Source of the DNA: Bdellovibrionales bacterium
GTDB taxonomy: Bacteria; Bdellovibrionota; Bdellovibrionia; Bdellovibrionales; UBA840
Direction of reading: 5' to 3'
Length of the DNA: 12,392 nt
Assembly (NCBI GenBank): GCA_020434605.1
Contig: JAGRAL010000252.1
Location: 1 to 12,392 of the forward strand
Shown: positions 1 to 6,504 of the stretch, one piece after another
How the letters are laid out: every line of letters starts with the position of its first letter
Position numbering within the stretch: position 1 is the first letter of the stretch
Made by a program: the position numbers and the translations under genes
The notes under the pieces: model-generated
What the model saw: only the letters and a program-made list of their open reading frames with translations
Told to the model about the DNA's origin: nothing
Databases searched by the model: none

Positions 1-26
1 GAAAATAGGCAGCCGCTACTCTTATC

Positions 27-55
27 TTGAAAATCTTCAGGTTTATTGCTATCTT
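27..55 (+). promoter_or_regulatory. possible sigma-70-type promoter upstream of rimP
   Basis: TTGAAA at 27-32 and TATCTT at 50-55 are separated by 17 bases, which fits a housekeeping -35/-10 pair. The -10 lies inside an inverted repeat (CTATCT-T-AGATAG, 49-61). Transcription would start near 62 and run through both hairpins at 117-167 before reaching rimP. No other good candidate is visible between here and the rimP start. AT-rich DNA yields such matches by chance, so this is only a candidate. Confidence 0.35.
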
Positions 56-61
56 AGATAG
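49..61. repeat. 13-base palindrome overlapping the candidate -10 element
   Basis: CTATCT (49-54), a central T (55) and AGATAG (56-61) form a perfect 6+1+6 inverted repeat on top of the proposed -10 hexamer. The position would suit a small operator, but no regulator is identifiable and a repeat this short can occur by chance. Confidence 0.25.
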
Positions 62-116
62 AGTTTTTGGATAGAAAATTTTTTGTTGCTTTTTTCTTTG
101 CAAAGACTTCTTTAGG

Positions 117-143
117 GCCCCAACGTAGTTGGGGCTTATTTTT
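117..143 (+). terminator. intrinsic terminator-like hairpin 1 in the rimP leader
   Basis: GCCCCAAC (117-124) and GTTGGGGC (128-135) form a perfect 8-bp GC-rich stem with a 3-base GTA loop, followed by TTATTTTT (136-143). On the minus strand no U-tract follows the stem, so it works only for rightward transcription. It may end a transcript from an upstream gene, or attenuate the rimP-nusA-infB operon if the promoter lies upstream. Confidence 0.75.
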
Positions 144-167
144 GGGCCATTTTGGCCCATTTTTTTT
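143..167 (+). terminator. intrinsic terminator-like hairpin 2 abutting the rimP ribosome-binding site
   Basis: TGGGCCA (143-149) and TGGCCCA (153-159) form a 7-bp stem with a 3-base loop, followed by eight T residues (160-167). It sits directly behind hairpin 1 and ends one base before the GGA of the likely rimP Shine-Dalgarno (168-170). Part of its left arm (GGGCC, 144-148) can also pair with GGCCC at 116-120 in front of hairpin 1, so a competing fold exists. Confidence 0.75.
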
Positions 168-177
168 GGATTGAATG

Positions 178-672
178 ATGGCAGATGTAAAATTAGAGAA
201 GGTACAAGAAATTGCATTGAGAGCTTGTGAAAGTTCAGGTGTGGATTTGTATGATATCGAATACCTAAAAGGTGCTAAGACTCTTCGTATATACATCGAT
301 AAGGACAAAGAAGCTGGCGGTATTCAGCTGGATGATTGCGCAACCATTTCTGAAAAAATATCTACAGAACTTGATCCTTTGGATTTATTTCCAAATGATT
401 ACAATTTAGAGGTCTCAAGCCCTGGTGTAGAGAGAGTCCTAAGGCAGGAATGGCATTTTAACAAAGTAAAAGGTAAAAAAATAGAAATAAAACTATATCA
501 GTCATTAGGAGCCTACTTTCCGGATGCTGATAAGAAACTTGAAAAAGCTAAAACTTTTAAGTGTCTTTTAAAGGAAGTAAAAAACGACGAGGTCATTATC
601 GATCTTGAAGGGCGTGACTTTTTGATTCCTTTAAAGAACATAACAAAAGCAAACTTAGTTTTTGAATTATAA
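178..672 (+). CDS. rimP: ribosome maturation factor RimP
   Basis: RimP is a cytoplasmic assembly factor that binds the 30S subunit and helps its late maturation. The 164-residue product has the usual family length (about 150-170). The N-terminal domain has the GVDLYDIEYL strand (21-30) and the signature YNLEVSSPGVER (75-86) that typifies RimP; the C-terminal SH3-like domain follows from about residue 90. There are in-frame ATGs at 175 and 178. I chose 178 because GGA at 168-170 then has a 7-base spacing and the protein starts MADVKL; 175 would leave only 4 bases. It is the first gene of the rimP-nusA-infB-rbfA-truB operon, with nusA starting 13 bases after its stop. Two terminator-like hairpins stand immediately upstream. 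Identity is secure from the signature and synteny. Confidence 0.95.
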   Translation: MADVKLEKVQEIALRACESSGVDLYDIEYLKGAKTLRIYIDKDKEAGGIQLDDCATISEKISTELDPLDLFPNDYNLEVSSPGVERVLRQEWHFNKVKGKKIEIKLYQSLGAYFPDADKKLEKAKTFKCLLKEVKNDEVIIDLEGRDFLIPLKNITKANLVFEL

Positions 673-673
673 T

Positions 674-679
674 AGAGGT
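674..679 (+). promoter_or_regulatory. ribosome-binding site that fixes the nusA start
   Basis: AGAGGT lies 6 bases before the ATG at 686 in the short gap between rimP and nusA. It decides in favour of 686 over the longer in-frame opening at 662, which lies inside the end of rimP and lacks a comparable site. Confidence 0.75.
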
Positions 680-685
680 AATAAC

Positions 686-2083
686 ATGGCTACAGAAAAC
701 TTTTTTTCTGATCTGAGTAAAATGATAGAGCAAGTTGGTAAAGATAAAGGTATCAACAAGCAAGTTGTAATTGATGCGGTAGTGCAGGGTATGCTTGTAG
801 CAGCTCGTAAAAAGTATGGTACATATCGCGAAATCGAAGCTAACTTTAATGATGAATCTGGTGAAGTAGAGTTGATCGAGTTTAAAGAAGTTGTTGAAGA
901 CGTAGATTTTATCGATGACCTTATCGAAATAAAATATTCTGAAGCAAAAGTTTTAGATCCAGATGCAGTGGTTGGTGACTCGATTGGTATTGAGCTAGAC
1001 ACTAAAGACCTTGGGCGTATTGCTGCACAAACAGCAAAGCAAATCGTAATTCAAAAAGTAAGAGATGCTGAACGCGATATTATTTATCAAGAATTTCAAG
1101 AGCGTGAAGGTGAAATTGCATCCGGTATCGCCCGCAGAGTTGAAAAAGGTTCTATCGTTGTTGATCTTGGAAAGACAGAAGCTATTCTGCCGTACAAAGA
1201 ACAAATTCCTGGGGAGACATATAAGCCAGGTGATCGTATTCAGGGTTACCTACTAGAGGTTCGCCAAACAAATCGTGGTCCTCAGATCATTATGTCGAGA
1301 GCTTCACATTTGTATTTAGCAAAGCTATTTGAAATGGAAGTACCAGAAATTTATGATGGTACAGTTGAGATTATTGCAGCCGCTCGTGAGCCAGGAGCAA
1401 GAGCTAAAATTGCGGTTAGATCTAATGACCCAGCGGTAGACCCAGTTGGTGCTTGTGTTGGTATGAAGGGATCTCGTGTACAAAATATCGTGCAAGAGCT
1501 ACGTGGTGAAAAAATTGATATCGTAGTTTATGATCCAGATATTACAAGATTTGCAGTAAATGCTTTAGCGCCTGCTGAAATTTCTAAGATTTTCTTAAAT
1601 GAAGTAAGTAAAGAAATGGAAGTAGTAGTAGCTGATAATCAATTAAGTTTAGCGATTGGTAAAAAAGGTCAAAACGTTAGACTAGCGGCTAAATTAACTT
1701 CATGGAAATTAGATATCGTATCAGAAGCTCAAGCTGCGACAAAAGCCGCTGAAGCAGTATTTAACCTTATGTTAATTCCAGGAATGACTGATACATTAGC
1801 GCAAGGTTTATTCCAAAGTGGTTTTGATAGTTTTGTGGCAGTAGCAGATGCAGCAATTGATGAGCTATCTGATTTGCCAGGTTTTGATGAGAAAAAAGCA
1901 GAACAATTTATCCAAGCAGCACAAGCTGTACAAGACAAGTATTCTGCAGAAGGTGTTGAAGTTCCTAAACCTAACATTGAGGCTACTAAAGCGAAAAAAG
2001 GTAGCGTAAAAGATGATGCAGAAGCCAGATTAAAAGAAGGCTTGGCTCAACTAAACAATGAAGAAAGTATGGATAACGAATAG
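686..2083 (+). CDS. nusA: transcription termination/antitermination factor NusA
   Basis: NusA binds RNA polymerase and nascent RNA, promotes pausing and intrinsic termination, and takes part in antitermination on rRNA operons. The 465-residue protein shows the full domain order: polymerase-binding N-terminal domain (1-130), S1 domain (about 140-205, with GSIVVDLGKTEAILP), KH1 (about 229-282, with the VGACVGMKGSRV loop), KH2 (about 300-345, with AIGKKGQNVRLA), and a C-terminal helix-hairpin-helix acidic-repeat segment (about 360-412, LPGFDEKKAEQF). Only one such repeat is evident, against two in the E. coli protein (495 residues). An acidic/lysine-rich tail follows. I used ATG 686 because it has the AGAGGT site and starts MATENFF, aligning with family N-termini. 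NusA could act on the hairpins ahead of rimP, a loop that is inference only. Confidence 0.97.
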   Translation: MATENFFSDLSKMIEQVGKDKGINKQVVIDAVVQGMLVAARKKYGTYREIEANFNDESGEVELIEFKEVVEDVDFIDDLIEIKYSEAKVLDPDAVVGDSIGIELDTKDLGRIAAQTAKQIVIQKVRDAERDIIYQEFQEREGEIASGIARRVEKGSIVVDLGKTEAILPYKEQIPGETYKPGDRIQGYLLEVRQTNRGPQIIMSRASHLYLAKLFEMEVPEIYDGTVEIIAAAREPGARAKIAVRSNDPAVDPVGACVGMKGSRVQNIVQELRGEKIDIVVYDPDITRFAVNALAPAEISKIFLNEVSKEMEVVVADNQLSLAIGKKGQNVRLAAKLTSWKLDIVSEAQAATKAAEAVFNLMLIPGMTDTLAQGLFQSGFDSFVAVADAAIDELSDLPGFDEKKAEQFIQAAQAVQDKYSAEGVEVPKPNIEATKAKKGSVKDDAEARLKEGLAQLNNEESMDNE

Positions 2084-2098
2084 TCTATAGGAGACGCT

Positions 2099-4801
2099 GT
2101 GCAAGAACTACGTGTGTTTGAGTTTGCAAAAGAAGTTGGCATCGAGACATTAGCTCTGATGGATAAACTACGAAAGTGGGATATCGCGGTAAAAAGTCAT
2201 ATGGCGACTTTGGATGCGGAGACCATCGAGCAAATTAAGCAAAGAATGGCTGAAGAAGAAGGTGAGTCTGGGCCAAAGAAAAAAACGGCAAAGAAAAAAG
2301 CGGTTCGAAAAAAGGCTGCAGGTAAGGGTGCAAAGAAAGTTGTAAGAACTAGAAAAGCATCTGAAGTAGCTGAAGCTGCAGCGGCTGCAGCGGCAGAAGA
2401 AGAAGCTGCTGCTGCAAAACAAGCAGCATCTGAAGAAGCTCCTGCTCAAAAGAAAGTTGTACGTCGAAAAACAACCGATGTTGAACAAGAGGCTCCTGTA
2501 GAAGTAGCTAGTGCTGAACCGCAACAAGAAGCTCCTGCGGCGACTGAAGAAAACCAACCTGAAGCGGCTGCAAAAGACACTCGTCCTAAAAACATCATTG
2601 GGCGAATGGATTTAAGCAAAGTAGATTCTTTTGCAAAAAATCGTTATCAAAAACCGCAAGATAGATCATCTGGATCGGGTGGATACACTCCTAATCGTGG
2701 TGGCTATTCTCCAGACCGCGCAAGACCAATTGGTGCGGGTTTAAATACCAGAACAAACAATGCTCCGTCGAGTGGTGGCGGTATGGGTATGCGACAAGCC
2801 ATGATTGATGACATTGATGCATCAATGGGCATGGACAACAAAAAGGACAAGGGTAGAAAACGTTTAGCGACAAAACAACCGAGCGCCGAAGAAGGTCCAA
2901 GAGCTGTACCAGAGGGTGAACAAGAAGCATTTATCCGCACGGATTTTCGTAAACGAGAAATTATATTTCAACCTAAGAAAAAGAAAGTACAGGTTGGCCC
3001 AGCAAAGAAAACAGAAATTACTAAAGCAAAAGCTTCTAAGCGCGTAATAAAAATATTTGGTGCTACTGGTGTTGCAGACGTGGCTCAACAATTAAAAATT
3101 AAACCGGGCCAATTGATTTCAACTTTGATGAAGCAAGGGGTAACGGTAAAAGCAACGGACACTCTTGATTTTGATACAATTGCATTGATTGCACCAGAGT
3201 TTGAATACGAAGCAGTGAACGTAGAAAGAACTCCAGATGAATTGGCTGATGCTGCTGCTTTTGGAAACCTAGAGGCAGAACCACAACCACGAGCTCCTGT
3301 TGTTACTGTAATGGGTCACGTTGATCATGGTAAAACTTCACTTTTAGATGCTATTCGAAGTGCAGACGTAGCTTCAGGGGAAGCTGGTGGTATTACTCAG
3401 CACATTGGTGCGTACAGTGTGAAATTAGCAGATGGAAGATTTGTAACATTCTTAGATACTCCGGGCCACGAAGCGTTTACAGCGATGCGTGCTCGCGGAG
3501 CAAATGCTACTGACATTGCAGTTATCGTAATTGCTGCGGATGACGGTGTGATGCCACAGACGGCAGAAGCTATCAATCACGCAAAAGCAGCTGGAGTTCC
3601 ACTAATCATTGCAATGAACAAAATGGATAGACCTGGAGCTAATGCTGATAAAATTAAACAACAAGTTATGGAGTTCGAATTAGTATCAGAAGAGTGGGGA
3701 GGTACGACGATGTTTATCGGTACTTCTGCAGTTAAGAAAACTGGTATTAAAGAACTTCTTGAAGCAATTCATTTGCAAGCAGAAATTTTAGAACTAAAAG
3801 CAAACCCAGAGCGTAGCGCAAAAGGTTTAGTTATTGAAAGTAAAGTTGAAAAGGGTCGTGGTGTTGTTTGTACACTTCTTGTAAAAGAAGGTACTCTAAG
3901 ACGAGGCGACGAAATAGTGGCTGGCTGTGCAGTCGGTAGAGTAAAGGCACTAAGTAATTACAAGGGTGAGCAAATTAAAGAAGCTGGCCCAGGTGTTCCT
4001 GTAGAGGTTTTAGGTTTAGATATTACTCCTGAAGCAGGTGACAGATTTGATGTAACTAAAGATGATAAATCTGCGCAGGAAATTGCCAAACTTAGAATCG
4101 GTGAAAAGAAGAAAGCCGAAAACGTTACGCCAAATTCAAAAATGTCGCTTGAAGAGCTATTTTCTAAAGTGCAACAAGGTGAAGTGCAAGAACTGCCAGT
4201 TGTTCTTAAGTCTGATGTGGCAGGTAGCATAGAAGCTATTAAGTCACTTTTTGAAAAAGTAGCTACATCAAAAGTTAAAGTAAAAGTGATTCACGCAGCC
4301 GTTGGTGGTGTTACAGAATCTGATGTGATGCTAGCAAGTTCTGCTAGTGCAGTACTAGTAGGATTTAATGTTCGTCCTGATGGTGGAGCGACGATTGCTG
4401 CAAAACGTGAAGGTGTGCAGATTAAAACATACAGTATTATCTATGAACTAGCTGATGATATTAAATTAGCAATGAAGGGAATGCTTGCTCCTAAGGTAGT
4501 TGAAGAGTTTCAAGGGCGTGCTGAGGTTAGAGAAATATTTAAAATCCCTAATGCTGGTACAGTTGCCGGAAGCTTCGTGACTGCTGGAAAGATTCATAGA
4601 GATGACTTTGTAAGATTAAGCCGTGACGGCAAACAAATCTACGAAGGCGACTTAGGTGGACTACGCAGATTTAAAGATACTGTAAAAGAAGTAGCAGAAG
4701 GCTATGAGTGCGGTATTACAATTGCTAACTTTAACGATATTAAAGTGGGCGATGTAATTGAAAGCTTTAAACGCATAGAGGTTGAAGCGGAGTTAGAATA
4801 G
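2099..4801 (+). CDS. infB: translation initiation factor IF-2
   Basis: IF2 is the GTPase that places initiator fMet-tRNA on the 30S subunit and drives 50S joining. The protein has 900 residues, close to E. coli (890). An IF2_N module occupies about 1-50. A long low-complexity linker (about 51-300) is Lys/Ala-rich, then Glu/Ala-rich, then Gly-rich. A second IF2_N-like domain spans about 313-370. The GTPase domain has G1 GHVDHGKT (406-413), G2 GGITQHIGAY (430-439), G3 DTPGH (453-457), G4 NKMD (507-510) and G5 near GTSA (541-544). Domains II, III and the fMet-tRNA-binding C-domain follow. The start is GTG at 2099 with AGGAG at 2089-2093, spacing 5. It lies 15 bases after nusA; the ylxR/ylxQ genes found there in some other bacteria are absent. 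Its stop shares one base with the rbfA start. Confidence 0.97.
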   Translation: MQELRVFEFAKEVGIETLALMDKLRKWDIAVKSHMATLDAETIEQIKQRMAEEEGESGPKKKTAKKKAVRKKAAGKGAKKVVRTRKASEVAEAAAAAAAEEEAAAAKQAASEEAPAQKKVVRRKTTDVEQEAPVEVASAEPQQEAPAATEENQPEAAAKDTRPKNIIGRMDLSKVDSFAKNRYQKPQDRSSGSGGYTPNRGGYSPDRARPIGAGLNTRTNNAPSSGGGMGMRQAMIDDIDASMGMDNKKDKGRKRLATKQPSAEEGPRAVPEGEQEAFIRTDFRKREIIFQPKKKKVQVGPAKKTEITKAKASKRVIKIFGATGVADVAQQLKIKPGQLISTLMKQGVTVKATDTLDFDTIALIAPEFEYEAVNVERTPDELADAAAFGNLEAEPQPRAPVVTVMGHVDHGKTSLLDAIRSADVASGEAGGITQHIGAYSVKLADGRFVTFLDTPGHEAFTAMRARGANATDIAVIVIAADDGVMPQTAEAINHAKAAGVPLIIAMNKMDRPGANADKIKQQVMEFELVSEEWGGTTMFIGTSAVKKTGIKELLEAIHLQAEILELKANPERSAKGLVIESKVEKGRGVVCTLLVKEGTLRRGDEIVAGCAVGRVKALSNYKGEQIKEAGPGVPVEVLGLDITPEAGDRFDVTKDDKSAQEIAKLRIGEKKKAENVTPNSKMSLEELFSKVQQGEVQELPVVLKSDVAGSIEAIKSLFEKVATSKVKVKVIHAAVGGVTESDVMLASSASAVLVGFNVRPDGGATIAAKREGVQIKTYSIIYELADDIKLAMKGMLAPKVVEEFQGRAEVREIFKIPNAGTVAGSFVTAGKIHRDDFVRLSRDGKQIYEGDLGGLRRFKDTVKEVAEGYECGITIANFNDIKVGDVIESFKRIEVEAELE
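2678..2719 (+). repeat. tandem heptapeptide-coding repeat within the infB linker
   Basis: Residues 194-200 (GGYTPNR) and 201-207 (GGYSPDR) of IF2 are two adjacent copies of a GGY-(T/S)-P-(N/D)-R unit in the Gly/Ser/Arg-rich linker. The two 21-base units have diverged at several positions, so this is an old duplication or convergent low complexity. A role in RNA binding or flexibility is plausible but unproven. Confidence 0.55.
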
Positions 4802-5196
4802 TGTCAAATGGCAGTGCTCGTACCAACCGAATAGAAAAAGAACTACAGTCTTTAGTGGGGCAGTACTTAAACACGTCGCTGCCTTTTAAATACGGTGGTA
4901 TCGTTAGCGTTACTCGTGTACGCGCGAGTAGTGACTTTAAATATGCTAAGGTATTTATTTCTTATTTTCATCCGGCGGATGATGCAGAAGCTTTAAAAAA
5001 AGTAATGGCCTCAATCGAGGATGCTCGTCCCGATTTACAAAAGCATGTCGGTAAAAGTTTAAAAATCAAATTTACTCCTAAGTTCTCTTTTTATTTAGAC
5101 ACCAGCTTGCAAGAAAATTTTAAGCTTTTAGAAAAACTAAAAGAACTTGGTTTCGATGTTAACACATTAACGGATGATGATTTATGTCAGAGTTAA
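4801..5196 (+). CDS. rbfA: 30S ribosome-binding factor RbfA
   Basis: RbfA is a small KH-fold protein that binds the 30S subunit near 16S helix 1 and is needed for late maturation, especially in the cold. The product is 131 residues, normal for the family. It shows the RIEKELQSLVGQ helix near the N-terminus, a VSVTRVRASSDFKYAKVFIS strand-turn-strand (36-55) matching the family core, and a C-terminal KIKFTPKFSFYLDTSLQENFKLLEKL segment (88-113). The start is GTG at 4801, whose G is the last base of the infB stop (TAGTG); GGAG at 4789-4792 gives an 8-base spacing. The end overlaps truB by 13 bases, so translation is probably coupled on both sides. RimP, RbfA and IF2 all act on the 30S subunit, which suits their shared transcript. 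Confidence 0.93.
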   Translation: MSNGSARTNRIEKELQSLVGQYLNTSLPFKYGGIVSVTRVRASSDFKYAKVFISYFHPADDAEALKKVMASIEDARPDLQKHVGKSLKIKFTPKFSFYLDTSLQENFKLLEKLKELGFDVNTLTDDDLCQS

Positions 5197-6086
5197 ATGG
5201 TGTTTTGCTGGTAGATAAGCCATCAGATATAACAAGTCATGATGTAGTTCATAAGGTAAGAAAGCATTTTCAAACAAAATACGTTGGACATGCCGGCACC
5301 TTAGACCCATTAGCTACGGGCCTTATGGTAATTCTTTTGGGAGAAGCTACAAAGCTTTCTAATTACTTGTTAGAAGGTGATAAAGCCTATGAATGTGAAA
5401 TCGAACTTGGGAAAACCACAGATACCTTAGATATCACAGGCAATGTGTTATCGACGAACACTCAATTTGTGCCTTTTGATACTGTAGCCGAAAAAGCATC
5501 TCAGCTTGAGGGAAGCTTTGAATGGGATATTCCGATGTATTCGGCAAAAAAAGTGGGTGGTAAAAAGCTCTATGAATTGGCTAGAGAAGATAAAAGTCTT
5601 GCCGAAATTCCTAAAAAGCAGATGACATTTTACTCTGTAAAAATCCTATCTTACGATTTTCCGTACCTTAAAGTCTCCCTACATTGCTCAAAAGGTTCGT
5701 TTATTAGATCCTGGGCAGATGAATTAGGTAAGAGTTTAGGGGTTGGAGCCTGTTTGTCAGGTTTACGTCGTATCTATTCAGCTCCCTATAAAATTGACCA
5801 ATCTACTGCTTTGACCGACTTAGCAGACCTGGGGACGTCGTATATTCCACTTGAGAGATGTCTAGATTCGTGGCCAAAATTAGAGGTTTCGGGGCTTGAT
5901 AAGCATTTAATTACAAATGGTCAGGTGAGCCAGAGTCTTAAAGCGCGCTTAAAGGTCGTTAACCAGTACTATAGCGACGTCGATAAGCTTCGTTTTCGAA
6001 TAGAGTCTAAAGATAAAAAACTCTTAGCTATTATTGAGGCAGAACCCCATTCTAACTATAAGTTATTACGAGTCTTTCGGGCTTGA
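5184..6086 (+). CDS. truB: tRNA pseudouridine(55) synthase TruB
   Basis: TruB isomerises U55 of the tRNA T-loop to pseudouridine and also acts as a tRNA chaperone. The 300-residue protein contains the catalytic block GHAGTLDPLATG (35-46), with Asp41 as the expected nucleophile. It also has KAYECEIELGKTTDTLD (67-83) with the conserved Tyr69, the PMYSAKKVGGKKLYELAR block (117-134) and KGSFIRSWADELG (170-182) with Arg175. A PUA-like C-terminal region follows from about 225. Two consensus positions differ: DKPSDITSHD has Asp where Gly is usual, and IPMYSA replaces PPxYSA. Neither removes a catalytic residue. ATG 5184 lies inside the end of rbfA (13-base overlap) with only a weak GGA upstream, consistent with coupling. 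It ends the first gene block; the -35 of the next promoter overlaps its stop codon. Confidence 0.95.
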   Translation: MSELNGVLLVDKPSDITSHDVVHKVRKHFQTKYVGHAGTLDPLATGLMVILLGEATKLSNYLLEGDKAYECEIELGKTTDTLDITGNVLSTNTQFVPFDTVAEKASQLEGSFEWDIPMYSAKKVGGKKLYELAREDKSLAEIPKKQMTFYSVKILSYDFPYLKVSLHCSKGSFIRSWADELGKSLGVGACLSGLRRIYSAPYKIDQSTALTDLADLGTSYIPLERCLDSWPKLEVSGLDKHLITNGQVSQSLKARLKVVNQYYSDVDKLRFRIESKDKKLLAIIEAEPHSNYKLLRVFRA

Positions 6087-6115
6087 CGTTTAACGTTATA
6101 ATCGATATCTATAAC
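6083..6115 (+). promoter_or_regulatory. probable rpsO promoter
   Basis: TTGACG (6083-6088, overlapping the truB stop TGA at 6084-6086) and TATCTA (6106-6111) are spaced by 17 bases. A perfect TATAAT at 6097-6102 lies in between, but it lacks a good -35 at the right distance (around 6074). A TATAAC follows at 6110-6115. The 92-base gap between truB and rpsO is one of only two gaps in the gene run longer than 50 bases. The exact start point cannot be fixed from sequence. Confidence 0.6.
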
Positions 6116-6124
6116 TCACTCTTA

Positions 6125-6158
6125 TTTACGAATGCCGAAACGTAAACTATGGGGTAAA
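6125..6158 (+). promoter_or_regulatory. rpsO leader with alternative stems
   Basis: TTTACG (6125-6130) can pair with CGTAAA (6141-6146) across a 10-base loop. The shorter TTTAC (6125-6129) can instead pair with a second GTAAA copy (6154-6158) closer to the Shine-Dalgarno AGGAGG (6168-6173). In several bacteria S15 represses its own mRNA by binding structures in this leader, and those structures differ between phyla. This leader is a candidate by position; the stems are short and AT-rich. Confidence 0.35.
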
Positions 6159-6178
6159 TATTTTTTTAGGAGGCTATT

Positions 6179-6448
6179 ATGGCTGTTACAAAAGAAGCAA
6201 AGGCAAAACTTATTAAAAAATTCGCAACGGGTACTATGGACACAGGTAGCCCTGAAGTTCAAATTGCGCTACTTACACAAAGAATCAATGAATTAAATGA
6301 TCACTTTGCAGTACACAAAAAAGACAATCACTCTCGTCGTGGTCTTTTGTTACTTGTAAGTAAAAGAAGAAGCTTACTAGGGTACTTAAAGAAAACAAAC
6401 CTAGATCGCTACCAAAAAGTCGTATCTGACTTAAATATCAGAAAGTAA
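6179..6448 (+). CDS. rpsO: 30S ribosomal protein S15
   Basis: S15 is a primary 16S rRNA-binding protein that nucleates the 30S platform and contributes to a bridge with the 50S subunit. At 89 residues the protein has exactly the family size. The signature runs from TGSPEVQIALLTQRI (22-36) through the His/Asp-rich HKKDNHSRRGLL stretch (46-57), with the rRNA-contacting H42, H46, D49 and S52, to KRRSLLGYLK (62-71). ATG 6179 has a perfect AGGAGG at 6168-6173 with 5-base spacing. The gene has its own promoter-like sequence after truB and is closed by a strong intrinsic terminator (6455-6484). It sits between truB and pnp as in E. coli. Confidence 0.97.
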   Translation: MAVTKEAKAKLIKKFATGTMDTGSPEVQIALLTQRINELNDHFAVHKKDNHSRRGLLLLVSKRRSLLGYLKKTNLDRYQKVVSDLNIRK

Positions 6449-6454
6449 TTCAGT

Positions 6455-6484
6455 AGCCTAGCCACACGCTAGGCTTTTTTGTTT
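6455..6484 (+). terminator. intrinsic terminator between rpsO and pnp
   Basis: AGCCTAGC (6455-6462) and GCTAGGCT (6468-6475) form a perfect 8-bp stem with a CACAC loop, followed by TTTTTT-G-TTT (6475-6484). It begins 7 bases after the rpsO stop and ends about 20 bases before the pnp start. With no promoter visible between, pnp must be reached by read-through or from a start inside rpsO. The arrangement resembles the leaky rpsO terminator of E. coli. Confidence 0.9.
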
Positions 6485-6504
6485 CATATACTAAAGGAGT
6501 AATA

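Noticed and set aside
2..61. Open stretch of 19 codons ending at TAG 59-61 that could be the tail of an upstream gene
   Set aside because: Too short to recognise; another frame also ends nearby (TGA 28-30), and the region contains a promoter-like sequence instead.
662..685. Upstream in-frame ATG giving NusA eight extra residues (MNYNRGNN)
   Set aside because: The extension overlaps the end of rimP and lacks a ribosome-binding site, whereas ATG 686 has AGAGGT at 6-base spacing and matches family N-termini.
1065..1256. 63-residue forward open frame within nusA
   Set aside because: Lies in another frame over the NusA S1 domain, with no protein-like composition or ribosome-binding site.
2168..2557. 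129-residue reverse-strand open frame rich in Phe, Ser, Arg and Cys
   Set aside because: It is the antisense reading of the Lys/Ala/Glu-rich IF2 linker, whose codon bias suppresses stops; it has no family features and lies opposite a certain gene.
5198..5260. TruB DKPSDITSHD motif with Asp where Gly is usual, considered as a sign of a degenerate enzyme
   Set aside because: Asp41, Tyr69 and Arg175 and the surrounding motifs are all present, so the enzyme is expected to be active.
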